Of a stretch of DNA of 64,000 nt, positions 36,328 through 47,790 are shown piece by piece. The notes beneath the pieces were generated by a model. It had not been told where the DNA came from. It was given only the letters and a program-made list of their open reading frames with translations, and searched no databases. The stretch comes from Nyssa sinensis (Eukaryota; Streptophyta; Magnoliopsida; Cornales; Nyssaceae). Numbering within the stretch: position 1 is the stretch's first letter; each line of letters begins with the position of its first letter. The stretch lies in assembly GCA_008638375.1 (NCBI GenBank), contig CM018046.1:46976126-47040125 (forward strand), in the 5' to 3' direction. Both the position numbers and the translations under genes were made by a program.

Positions 36328-36952
36328 TATTCTTGGTATTGCGAAGGTAGAGAGATCAAGAGAGTGATATGAGTGGGAGAAGCTTGGATTTGGAAACAGA
36401 TATCTAGAGAGAAGAAGGAAATATGATTGCGGTGAGAGAATATGGGACTCAGCCTCTTGCCGGTGAGCTCTTAGGTACTATCAGTTTCGATTCCTTTGAC
36501 CGTCCATTATTAACCGCTCGATTCACCACCGTAAGTAGAAGGTTTTAGCCTTACAGGGGATTATATCCTCTGCCACAACCTTTTTTTATAAATAACTTTA
36601 AATTATTATAATTTTAAAATTTAATGTCATGCAGTTTTATAAAATATTATTCAAAATAAAATTATAAATTATTTTAATTGATAATAAATTATTTTAGTTA
36701 TAATCAGAACGATTTACACTTAATTAATACAAAAAAATAAAATAAAATAACTTGGGGGCAAGGGAAATTTTACGAAACTACAAAGGACTTTAATGGTAAT
36801 ACAGGGAACTGGAAGGTTTATGATAGTTACCACTTTCTCTTTTCTCCGTCGGTGTCTCTCTGCTCAAAAAACGTCGTTGAGCAAGGGAGAAAGACAAAAC
36901 CTATAAAAAAAAAACCCTTACTCCAAATACCCTAGATTTTCTCAGATCGGCC

Positions 36953-39900
36953 ATGGCTTCCTCCAAAGAACGCGAGAACTTTGTCTACATCGCCAAGCTC
37001 GCCGAACAGGCTGAGCGCTACGATGGTTAGGGTTTCTATCCCTGTAATCTCTCTCTCTCTATAGATCTCAATATGAAGTATCATACTCTAGTCCGTCATT
37101 TACTCTCGCTTATCTTCTGCTTGCTTATTAAGAAAAATGTAGAAAATAAGAGAAATTTAAAACCAACCATTTTTACATACTCAACCGTGTTTAATAAAAC
37201 CAACCATCAGAATTAAATCAGCAGCTAAACTAAGTGTTAGGGTTTATTACTTGATTTTTTTTTTTGACAATTTGTCTCTCTTTCTTCGATTGTGGCAGAG
37301 ATGGTGGATTCCATGAAAAAGGTTGCGAAGCTAGACGTCGAATTGACTGTTGAAGAGAGAAATCTACTATCGGTTGGGTACAAGAACGTGATCGGTGCTC
37401 GGAGAGCGTCGTGGAGGATTTTGTCCTCGATCGAGCAGAAGGAAGAGTCTAGAGGGAACGAACTGAACGCGAAGAGAATCAAGGAGTATCGTCAGAAGGT
37501 TGAATCGGAGCTCACGAGCATTTGCAATGATATCATGACCGTGATCGATGAGCATCTCATTCCTTCATGTTCAGCCGGAGAATCAACTGTGTTCTACTAC
37601 AAAATGTGAGGAATTAGTGTCGTTACTAATGTTTTGCTTTGTTTTTTTTTTTTTTTGTTTTGATTTTTAAGAAGAAATTAGTTTTTTTTTATTTTTGGGG
37701 GTAGGAAAGGGGATTATTATCGGTACCTCGCGGAGTTCAAGTCTGGCAATGAAAGGAAAGAAGTTGCTGATCTTTCGCTGAAAGCATATGAGGTATATAG
37801 TCCTTCCATTCTCTATGTGGATTGTATACACTAAATTGGTAGGTTATTTTTGCTCCCCCCCCCCCCCCCCAAAAAAAATTGTGAAATAAAAAGTTAATGT
37901 AAAACCCGAAGGACGACCTTGAAATTGTTGATTTTTAACATGTCATATGAACTGGATTTTTGTTTTCTTAAAGGGCATTGTGATAATTTTGTTACTTGAT
38001 TTTTTGTTTCCTGCATCTTTATGAGTATATTTATTGATATTTTGTTCAAGTTTTTGTCTGAAGCAAAGCCATTTAACAAGCATTTTAGATTCGGATTTAT
38101 TTTTCATGAGATCTTTTGAAGAAGTGATCAATGAACTTTCCTCTGTACGAAAATTAAGTTACCTCTATTTTTCTGGGGTGAAGCTATTATTTTGAAGAGT
38201 TAAATTGTCTGTTAGTAAGGGTTTTCCCCTCCCCTGTTTTGGTTCTCCTTACTTAATTGGGGATAATTTCCAGAGCACTTCCCTGTGTCCGTTATTGTGG
38301 TTATTATTATTATATTTTTATACCCTAGGCTGGATTTAGGTGGAAGATTTGGGTTTAGATTGCTGTTCAAAGGATGCTTCTATATGGCTGATTCAGATTG
38401 TTGTTGAGGATGCTTCCTTTTTAATAGGGGTGTACATGGGTTGGGTTAGACTTTAGAGTGAAACATAAACCAACCCAACCTCGGCGTACCAGAAACAAGC
38501 TGTTAGGCTGATGAGCCAAACCAACACAAAAAATGTTGGCGTTGGCTCGATTATTTTTTTCCCCAATCCAAAACTTTCCTAAGTATTGGATAAATTAATT
38601 GGTTCCTATTGTAATTTTAATTCACTGAAAAAACTGTTTGATGGGGGTCTCCCTAATTTTACAACTACACTTTTTCAATAACAATTTTAATTGTGGCGCA
38701 GTTATTGATAGTTCCAATTTTAATGCTCAAAAGGAGACCTGGGTCTTGCTGGACAGTATTGGCTTGTTAATGAGTAATTACTGTCTTTTGTCTCTAATTA
38801 CGTACACACACATACATACATATATAGTTATCAGTATAACTTACATATGTGTGTGTATATATACTTATTAGTATGGTTGCGCCCCCCTCGGGCATCGAGT
38901 ATATTTTACTTAACTTTACTAATAAAAAAAATACTTATTAGTATATACTGACACATTTGAGAGTCTGGATTTCGGGTTGGTTTAGTTCACCTGAACTTTA
39001 AATCAAAACTGAACCAACGTTAGTCAGTTGTCTTATTTTTAGAATAGAGCCAACCCAAAGTTTTTTTAGAACTGAGCCAACCTACCCAAGTAGGTCGGGT
39101 TGGTTCAGGTTCTTCAATTCTTCAGTTTTTATGCACTTCTCATTTCTACTATTAGACTAATTGAATATATAAGAGAAGGTCGGTGGGGATGAGTTCCTGA
39201 TTTTCTTAAGATTGCAGTCCAATCTTATTCTCTGAGTTTTATTATACAAAAGAGACTGCCCAAAACAAAATTACACCCTCGTGTATCTCAAAAATTCTAC
39301 AAAAGAATCAACAGAAGAAAGTATTATCCCACTATCCAAAGGTTGGGTAATTTTCAATTGAATCATTTATCCAAATTGGAAGATATCATGGGATCTACTT
39401 TCTACTTCTTTTATCCTTCGTTGTTTCATTTGGATCATATTATTCTTTAAGGGAGCCCTTGTCATTTTTTGGAGCAAATAATCCTTTGTTTTAATTTTTT
39501 TTTTGAACAGTGTAAAAGGTAGGGCTGCCATTCTTGAGAGTGTAGGTTGGAGCTTAAGAGTAGCTACTTTGTGCAAAACAATGTTAAAAGTTGGGTGTAT
39601 GTCCAATTCACCCCTCCTAGCACCCTACATTGGTGGAACCAATACCAGATAATGGCATTTTTAATTCCTTGTTTTAAATGATAATTGCATTTTTGTTTCA
39701 ACAACACCCCCCCCCCCCCCCCCCAAAAAAAAAAAAAAAAAAAGAAAAGAGAGAGAGGGGTGAATGTGAGAATAAGGGACTAACCTAGCATCAAATTGAG
39801 AGGGTGAACTTTAAAGGAAAGGTATAGGCTTTTTAGCATTGGTGAATTACGGATGATTAGCTCAAACAGAAGCATTTTCCTTGGCTAATGATTCACAGCA

Positions 39901-40559
39901 TGATTAATAGTTGCTTTCATTTGTCTTGGGCTAGGATATTGTAGGGTGATGCAACAAAAGCACTTTGTTGATTTTGTTTGTTATATTTGTTAGGACTACT
40001 TGCATTTAGGTTCCTCACTTGCTTTGTTTGTTATTTTCTCTTTTCTATCTAGTTCTTCAGTAGTTTGCACCATGCCAAATTCCAAATAATTCTGGAGGTG
40101 AGATATGGACTCATTCCACTCCTCTGGCATTGGAAGTTGGGAGGATTGACACTGGGTGGCCCTTTTGTCCCCCTCAATGTAAATAAATAGTAGTGCTTCT
40201 GCTTTTATTTTTCTCTTTTCCATGGTTAATTCTTTTTTTTCCTGGTTTGTTATAATTAAATTGCTGTTGCTTGTAAATTGATAGCATATCTGCATATGGT
40301 TATTGTTGATTGAAAGAAGTTGGATTATTCTCTTGGAATTCCATGTATTTGCTTAGTGCTATAAGTTGGTACTATTAGAATGTTGCATATATCTGCATAT
40401 GGTTATAGTTGATTGAAAGAAGTTGGAGATAGGACATTCTTTTGGAATTCCATGTATTTGCTTATTTTGCTATAGGTTGCCATTACAAGAATGTTGCATT
40501 ATACTGATAAAAAAGAAAAAGAAAAAAAGAAATGGAATTTTGCATAACTTGCATTGTTT

Positions 40560-40592
<33 letters not shown>

Positions 40593-43500
40593 TCACCTTT
40601 CATTTTGTTTATCTGTTTGCAGACAGCTACCACAACTGCAGAGGCTGATTTACCTCCTACACATCCCATCCGATTGGGTTTGGCTTTGAATTTCTCAGTC
40701 TTCTATTACGAGATAATGAATTCAGCTGAAAGGTTTGTAGGATATCGTATTCGGCCTGAAAGTTATAGAAGCATGTTCTTTATATCCCAGTTGATATTGA
40801 ACTTGCACTTTTCAGAGCCTGCCACCTTGCAAAGAACGCATTTGATGAAGCAATCGCAGAGCTTGATGCCCTGAACGAGGAGTCCTACAAAGATAGCACC
40901 TTAATTATGCAACTCCTTAGGGACAACCTTACCTTATGGACTTCTGACATTCCGGAGGATGGAGGTAACCGTAATAAATGTTATTCAACTTTATCATGCA
41001 GTGTAACCCTTATTTACATACGATTTTTTGAGGACATTGTAGTTAAAGGAGAATGCACTCTTAAGGCATGGGGGTCTCTATGGCCTGAAAAATGAGGCGA
41101 CTGCTAGTTTGAATGAATTAAGGCGATAAGTTATAAAAATTAATCAATAGAATATGTTAGACATTAAAGTTCATTTATTTTTAAATAGTATCTAATGTAA
41201 TAATTTGTAGTAACACTAAAAGGTTTAGTCTAAAGGGTGACATATGATGTAATTTATTTTTTAAGTAATTGGATCATTCTAAGCTTTTTCTTATCTTTTT
41301 ACTTTTTTTATTGTGCAAATATTTTCCAAACAAAAATACTTTGTTCTAAAACATCAAGACTAAACACATGGGGACATTTAAATAAGATAAGTTTCACTGA
41401 GACTCTTGCCTCAACACCTTTTGCCTTAGTTGAGGCTATTGCATAGGTGACGCCTCATTAAAGTTACCTTGCTTGGAGTTTTTGAGGCACTGCACCTTAT
41501 CTCTGCCTCACCTTATCGCTTATTGTTTAGGGATTGAAGTTTCAGTCAGATAGGTGTTTTTTTTCCTGGTCATGTAACAACTGTTGTGTTATTTTCAGTT
41601 TCATTTGATTTAATATTTGTTTTTGTGCTAAATTTTAAGATCTTGGTTACTCAGTTACTGTAAGATACTATGGGTTAATTGTTTAGTGGTATGAAGAATG
41701 CCGGACATAAAAAGTCTAGAATATTCAACCATATTATACGGAGAGTATCACGAACATAAAATGTATACCCTCCATTTTCATTATCTTACTATTCTTCACA
41801 TACCTCTTGGTGTATATGATTGCCCATTCCCCAACCAAACGTCATTTAAAATTGTAGCTTTCTGTCCATTTTTATGATAAATAATTGAACTACACACTAT
41901 TGTGTACATATTGACTATGTTTAAACAAAGAGCAGTGTTGTCAAAGGCGATTGCCTAGTTGCCTAGTTGATCGGGCAAAGCGATTTTCAGTGATATCGTC
42001 TTAACATGTTCTAGGCCAGGCATCTTCAAAGAGGCGATCACCTTAAGAAAGGCGAGAGGCAACTAGGCAATGGCCTTTTTAATTGTAATGTATTTTACTT
42101 GTATGTTCCTTATGCTTATAGTGTTTTATACACTTATTTAACAATTTTGTAAGAGGCATGTCAATATAAAATAATATAGTTGTAGTTTAGAAATATTATT
42201 GTTCGATCTATTATAGTAATAAAAGTATTATTATCAAATATAAAAATAGTCCTAACAAACAGTTAAATTATTTGAGATGTTGCCAAAAAATTCAAAGTTT
42301 TGGAAAAACTAATTGACATTTTCATCTTCTATAACTAGTCAACTATCATCATTCTTCACAAAATTTGAGTGTGCCCACTATGAAACATCTTCCCTCCATC
42401 AACCAAATAGATCACCTATATGAGAAGTCTTCCCACCATAGGTTTGAATTTTTTAGAATTAGTTTATATGTCTATGAGATTGGACCTATAATGACCTCCA
42501 TATTATTAGGACTAGAAAATAAGATTTACATAGATAACAAAACTTTGATTATTAAGTTAGAAAAAAAAGTACTGAAGCTTATAATAGTTATATCACTTAT
42601 ATACATCATATGTAACTTTTAGTAGTGTTACTATAATGTAAGATATTATTTTAACTTATAATGAATTAACTTTTAATGTGTAATATATATATTTTTGATT
42701 ATTTTTCTTAGTTAGTGCCTTCCTTCACTCAGGCTAGCGCTTTTTTGTCGCTTCGGTTTTCGGGTAATTTGAGACTTTAGTTCCTTAAGGGCGCTATTCA
42801 CCTTTAACTACACTGACAAAGAGTCAAAGACACATGCATTGATGTGTGCAGCGATGTAGTGAAGCACCCGATCACAACTTCTTTTTTTGATAAGTGAAGC
42901 ACCCGATCTCAACTATTGAAAAGAACCTAAGAAAAGGACAGAAGGGTCTTTTGGTTCGAAAAGTTGTCTTATTGGTATAGAGAACAATAGAATCCCAAAA
43001 ATCTGTTGTAGGGCTAGTTTTTCAAAGAAATATCTGCGGACATGTCTCCTTTGTTGAAAAAGTATGAAGTGGGAGAGGCTTACATTCAAATTTGAGTCTT
43101 CTCCTTTCTGTTCTTCTTTCAATGCTATTGCTGGAAGCCTTTAATGGTTTTGTCCACAGCTGTTGGTGCTTAAAACCAATTCTCTTCTATCTGGTTGTGC
43201 CTAGTTTTATATTTTTCGCATATCTATTGTAAACTTAAGTTTTTTTTTCTTATTATTTTTTTTTAATGTTTTACTTGGGAAATCCAACCTTAACATAGAA
43301 ACAAACATAATCAAATGAGCAATAAACATAACATTTGACATCAAGTAATTCATTGAAGATAAATAATATAAGAGGAAACATATAATCCAAAAAAAAAATT
43401 GAGAAATAAGCACATGTACACACATAAACCATGGTTGTTAAAATCCTAATCTTGATCCTACTATCCAAAGTACCTAAAATAATCTTAAAGGGTAAAATCT

Positions 43501-44389
43501 TTGTGGAATCCTTATATGATCACAAGACAAGGATTATAAGATCCTGAGTTGACTCCCACTTTTATCAATTCTACAGTAAAGTCTTATAATGTTATTCTTG
43601 TAAGATCTTTTAACAAGTTACGAACTGAAACCCAAACAATATTATAAAACAAACATTAAAACCCACTTAAATGTCAAGTGAGACAATTATGTTAAATTTT
43701 TTTACTTTGAATGACTCTTTTAATCTGCTTTAAACTATTTGAGGGTTTTGGTGTTTTTTATGGGTCCAATCTTGCTATTTGTCAAAAAACTGCTTTAAAC
43801 AACAAAACCCTTAGACTATTTAGCATTCCAAACTAAAGTTTCAGAAGATTTAGACTATTGGGTCGTGTACCCATGCTCTTGATTTTTGGGGATTGTTCCC
43901 TTAAATGCCTTTTCTCTGTGTTGGCACTCAACACCCTTGTTCGTGTCAACTAATGTTACTTAGAATGTGGATTGTTATGGTACGTGGAACGGGAATGCGA
44001 ATAGAAACGTAGATCGTAACTTGTTATAAAATGCAATACGTTAGGGGTAGACTTATTCGGATCGTTTTGTTGGAACAAAATATGTTTATTTGAAACATGA
44101 TATGCTTTTTAATCGAATTTGTAATAATATTCGTATGTATGTATACACTAGAAAAAATTCAACAAATCTAAACCATTATAAAATAAAATTTCAACGATTT
44201 ATGTATGTATTTTCTTGTATGCTGTATAATTTTTCTGGGATTTTTGATATTTTAGTTTGAAATACGAAATCTTGAGTTCTAAATTACTAATGATCTATGT
44301 TCTGGATTGTGCGATCTCAATTCGCAAGTTGCTATCGTAAACTGCATGTGAATGCAACAAAGTGTGCACACACATGAATGGGTTGTCTG

Positions 44390-44427
<38 letters not shown>

Positions 44428-46174
44428 TTGGGGATTTTTCTCTTAGACACCGTCTCCTTGTGGACATGTCAACTAGTCATAAACTAGACATGAATGCGTT
44501 GATGAGTTAATTTTGTTGTAATAATGATGAGCTAAAAATGTAAGAATTTATGGTTAGATTGAAAATCAAGATTGCAAGGGTTCAACTATTTTATTTATTT
44601 ATTTAGGGTTTAAATAGAGGATTCCCTAAACCCTTAGGGTTAATGCACAACAAACTTGTGTAATGTCTGTAATCTTTATTAATTTGAAATGACTTAATGC
44701 TTCACGGCTGCTGCATTGGAGTGCATTTAGAATATTTTAATGTTAGATCAAGGTCGGTTCTACCATAAGGCAAGAAAAGAAATGATTTTAGGCTCCACCT
44801 ATAAAGAAAGTCCCAATTTTTAGGTGTTTATAGTATAATCTAAATAAAAGTTTAAAACCCATAATACAAAGAAGGTTCCAATTTTTAGGTGACTATAGTA
44901 TAATTCCAGTAGAAGTTTAAAACTCTTAAAAATCTATTCTACAAAGAAGGTCCCATAAACACCCTACAAAAAAAATTAAATTATATTAATAGAATCCCAT
45001 TTTAAATTATTCTCATTTTCTTCTAGTATATGCTTGCATAAAAACATAATTATTATTTTTGTATTTCGCCATTTAAGACTTAGTAAATTCCTTGACTTGA
45101 GTTCTATTTCAAATTTTCTATCGTTCAATATTTTTTAATTATGTAAGAAACTCTATTAATATTTAGCATCTTTATCTTTCCTAGTGAAATATTATTACAA
45201 TTTTATATTACAAAAATATATTGGAAATAAAGGCATTGAAATGTTTTTATACATTTATTAGAGTTTTATTTATAATTATATTAATATTAATAAAAACTCT
45301 TATGGTATAAACTATTTTAAAAATAATTTTAAATCAATATTTATTTTATTTAAAATTTATTTTTCTTGCATCTCAAAGTTACGAAAAAAAAGTCTCATTT
45401 AGATTTAAAGATAATTTTAAATCAATATGTATTTTATTTAAAATTTATTGTTCTTGCATCTCAAAAATAAGGAGAAAAAAGTCTCATTTAGAGTTGTCGT
45501 TTTAACCCTCAAATTGTGTTGAGCCGGCTTTGTGTTAGATGGAATGGTAGCTTTCAAAAGGCATAGGAACAATGGCTTGTCAAAAGGTGGTTGGTGTCAT
45601 GTTACAAATTACAATTGGAATATAATTTTCTTGCTAATATGCTTTTGGAAATATTTCTTTATCTGCCATTTTCGTAGGATTTGTGCTCATTATTTTCATT
45701 CATCAACAAAATGAAATGTAGGACAGACTGAATTTCAATTTACACAGTTCACAACATCGGGCTTCCTATGAATGCAATAAATTGTCACACAAATCCAGAT
45801 GTTAAGTATTCAAGCCAAATATTGTGGTGCTGAGTTTTTTGAAATCATAAAGACAAGTTCACGAACCCTTTAGTGTTGTTAATTTTAGTTTCCATTAATC
45901 TAGATTTGCTTATTTTTATCTTGTCCACTTTGGAAATCATGTTTTGATGGCGCATGTTCTACATCCAGAACATCATTTCTGTAATCTTTGTTATTTCCTT
46001 GAAATGCAACAGAAGATACCCAGAAGATGGATGCTGGCTCCAAAGTTGGTGGTGGTGGTGGTGACGCAGAGGTGGGCCTATTCACATATTTCAAACTTTA
46101 ACTGTTCTGTTGTGATATTTAAAACACTCATTGAATTTAATTATTTATATTATTATTTTTATTTTCTGCAGTGA
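36953..46174 (+). CDS. 14-3-3 protein, epsilon group (7 exons)
   Basis: Dimeric adaptor that binds phosphoserine/phosphothreonine motifs and changes the activity or location of clients such as H+-ATPase, nitrate reductase and transcription factors. Exons: 36953-37025, 37299-37605, 37705-37792, 40623-40732, 40816-40964, 46013-46071, and a last one whose coding part is only TGA 46172-46174. The product is 262 residues, usual for the family. Signature 1 [20 protein letters not shown] and signature 2 [18 protein letters not shown] are present, as are phosphate-pocket residues in RRASWR and [10 protein letters not shown]. The many introns, the divided first exon and the short GGGGDAE tail fit the epsilon subgroup (Arabidopsis GRF9-12 like); the exact orthologue is not claimed. 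Intron 3 (2.8 kb) and intron 5 (5.0 kb) hold transposons. A CTATAAAA string and telo-box-like AAACCCTTA precede the ATG by 50 bases. Confidence 0.95.
37855..37878. repeat. Composite homopolymer C16A8
   Basis: Sixteen C followed by eight A in 14-3-3 intron 3. Confidence 0.95.
38427..39137. mobile_element. Degenerate hAT-like MITE in 14-3-3 intron 3
   Basis: The left side starts TAGGGGTGTACATGGGTTGG with GGTTGGGTT/CCAACCC strings. The right side has GAGCCAACC, GGTCGGGTTGGTTCAGG and a weak match to the inverted end near 39130. GTGTACATGGGTTGG-type ends are common among plant hAT MITEs. No clean target duplication was found. Confidence 0.4.
38875..38930 (+). mobile_element. 56-bp poly(A)-ended retroinsert with 14-bp target duplication
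   Basis: ATACTTATTAGTAT occurs at 38861-38874 and 38931-38944. Between them is a 56-base insert, GC-rich at its start (GGTTGCGCCCCCCTCGGG) and ending in an A-run. This is the mark of target-primed reverse transcription, so it is a 3' fragment of a SINE or LINE. It lies inside the degenerate hAT-like element. Confidence 0.7.
39707..39743. repeat. Composite homopolymer C18A19
   Basis: Eighteen C followed by nineteen A, then a GA-rich stretch, in 14-3-3 intron 3. Confidence 0.95.
41034..41479. mobile_element. Possible hAT element (446 bp) in 14-3-3 intron 5
   Basis: The left end CATTGTAGTTAAAGGAGAAT and following CTTAAGG and CCTGAAAA strings match the complemented right end of the hAT element at 41933-42815. 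TTTTGAGG at 41026-41033 and 41480-41487 would be the 8-bp target duplication. The right terminus is weakly matched. Confidence 0.55.
41933..42815. mobile_element. Non-autonomous hAT element (883 bp) in 14-3-3 intron 5
   Basis: A perfect 8-bp target duplication, ACAAAGAG (41925-41932 and 42816-42823), flanks inverted ends: left CAGTGTTGTCAAAGGCGA, right complement CAGTGTAGTTAAAGGTGA. Subterminal AGGCGA-like strings recur. The AT-rich interior has no transposase. Confidence 0.88.
42880..42893 (-). mobile_element. 14-bp LINE tail insert with 21-bp target duplication
   Basis: A 21-base string beginning GTGAAGCACCCGATC occurs at 42859-42879 and 42894-42914 with one mismatch. The insert TCTTTTTTTGATAA matches the 3' end of the LINE at 25253 (T-run then GATAAG), in the same minus orientation. 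It looks like an extremely truncated LINE copy. Confidence 0.7.
44770..45490. repeat. Two local tandem duplications in 14-3-3 intron 5
   Basis: A unit with CCAATTTTTAGGTG and GTATAAT repeats around 44810 and 44878. A second unit with ATAATTTTAAATCAATAT, TTCTTGCATCTCAAA and AGTCTCATTTAGA repeats around 45320 and 45410, about 90 bases apart. The stretch may be an old retroelement end, but no primer site or coding trace is seen. Confidence 0.6.
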
Positions 46175-47567
46175 AGCAGGTAGTGATTTAAGACCTGTAA
46201 TGTGTATTGAGGGAGAGAGGATGGAGGCCTTACACCACCCTGGGGATCTTTGTGTTCAGTTATAATAGAGTTTCTTTTTCTTTTTTTAGAATTTTTTATT
46301 GGGTGTTATAATTATAGTGTGTTTTTAATATTAGCTTGATGTCTGATTTGTATTCCCTAAGCTTTATCTGCTTGGTAGAGTCAGAAGGAATTTGGAGGAT
46401 TGGTTTGGCTGTTTAGGTGGTTTTATTTTTTCGATGACTGCCGCAGTTCAGATGGAGAATTCTTTTGTTTGGTTTTCCTCTCAAGCTTTATATATTTTAT
46501 GTTACTTTCTCCCTAACCCTCCCGGATCTCATATTAATCATGATATCTTCTCATGCTTGATGGTTCAAATATTTTATTTATCAAACAATAATTACAACCT
46601 AATTCAACAAGAAATGGAAATTAAAGCATAAATTATGAATTGGGATTAAAACTTAACCCAATTCAACAACTGCACTTAACTACTTGAAGCCCACAAATGA
46701 ACATGTCAATGGAGAGAGTGAGTGAGGGCTGTTTGGTTGGGTTTTCAAAAACAGATTTTTAATTTTAAAATGCGAGATAAATGTTCGGTAAGTTATTCAT
46801 TTTAATTTTTTTTATTTTTTAAAATTTAGATTATTATATTTAAATGTATTTTTATAATTTTAAAAAAATTATATTTAAATCACTATACAGTTTTATGAGT
46901 GTTTTAGGCCATAACTTGAGACAAAAAAAATACAAAAATTAAAATTTGAGATTTCTAGTGGAAAAATAAGAAAAAATTTGCGAGATAGTTTTTTAATTTT
47001 ATTTTATAGAAAATAATAATAATAATAAATTGAAAATAAATTTTTGAGGAGTCATTGGCCCCTAAGCCGTACTATGTAAGCCGAATGATAGAAGCAAGTG
47101 GAATGAGAGAGACCCCGGAGCATATTCCAAAGAATCTAAACAACTAGTGTTGATTAGTTTTAGAATATTCACAGAAACAAGGTTCTTTTTATTGTACACA
47201 TGCAGGTAGAATAACATCTACTGGTAGCATGTTGTCATTCAAATTCGGCCCTACAATTATTGTAATTTATATAACATAACTTATCCTATCCATGTTGAAG
47301 TTGAAAATTAATTTCATTTATTGTTACTGAAATATTTATAAAAATTTATTTTATATGACTACTCCACTCGTGTGACATTTATTTTTATTCAAATATTTAT
47401 AAATTTTATTAAATAAAAAAATCATAATTTTCACCACGCAAAATTAAATTATAATTTGAGTATAAAGAGAAACATGTTAACTACCTTATCTTAAAAAAGT
47501 GTTTTCACGAATTAGATTTTTTTTTTTTTTTTGGCCCTATTACATTATATGTACTGTGAATGAAAAA
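46175..47567. other. 14-3-3 3' region and intergenic DNA
   Basis: The first 200 bases are probably the 14-3-3 3' UTR. Around 46733-47062 a sequence starting GGGCTGTTTGGTTGGG and ending TTGGCCCCTAAG has weakly inverted ends and may be another MITE. No gene is seen. Confidence 0.45.
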
Positions 47568-47790
47568 GCGGGAAATTCTTCCTCCCCCTTCTCGTCTAAA
47601 AGCTCAATCGCAATCCAATTGTCCCCCTTTGGTGTCTTACGCTACCAAGCACTCAGCCCAATTGCTCCATGGGAATCAATCCCTCTGTTAGAATAGTTTT
47701 TAAAATGCCGTCTTTCCCATTTCAATACTCATTCACGTCTTTCTCTGTTCTCCCCTTCTCTCACATACACAGACCGCCCTTTGGCTCGCC
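47568..47790 (+). promoter_or_regulatory. Promoter/leader of HAD fusion copy 1, with E2F-like site
   Basis: This block is clearly alignable to 63301-63543 ahead of copy 2. Shared strings include GCGGGAAATTCT, TCCATGGGAATCAAT, TAAAATGCCGTCTT and TTTGGCTCGCCATGAACGAC. GCGGGAAA at 47568 is the complement of TTTCCCGC, the plant E2F consensus, and it is kept in both copies. Regulation by E2F is inference. Confidence 0.55.

Noticed and set aside
36905..36920. Telomere-like AAACCCTTA before the 14-3-3 ATG
   Set aside because: Single imperfect copy; a telo-box is possible but not supported as a separate feature.
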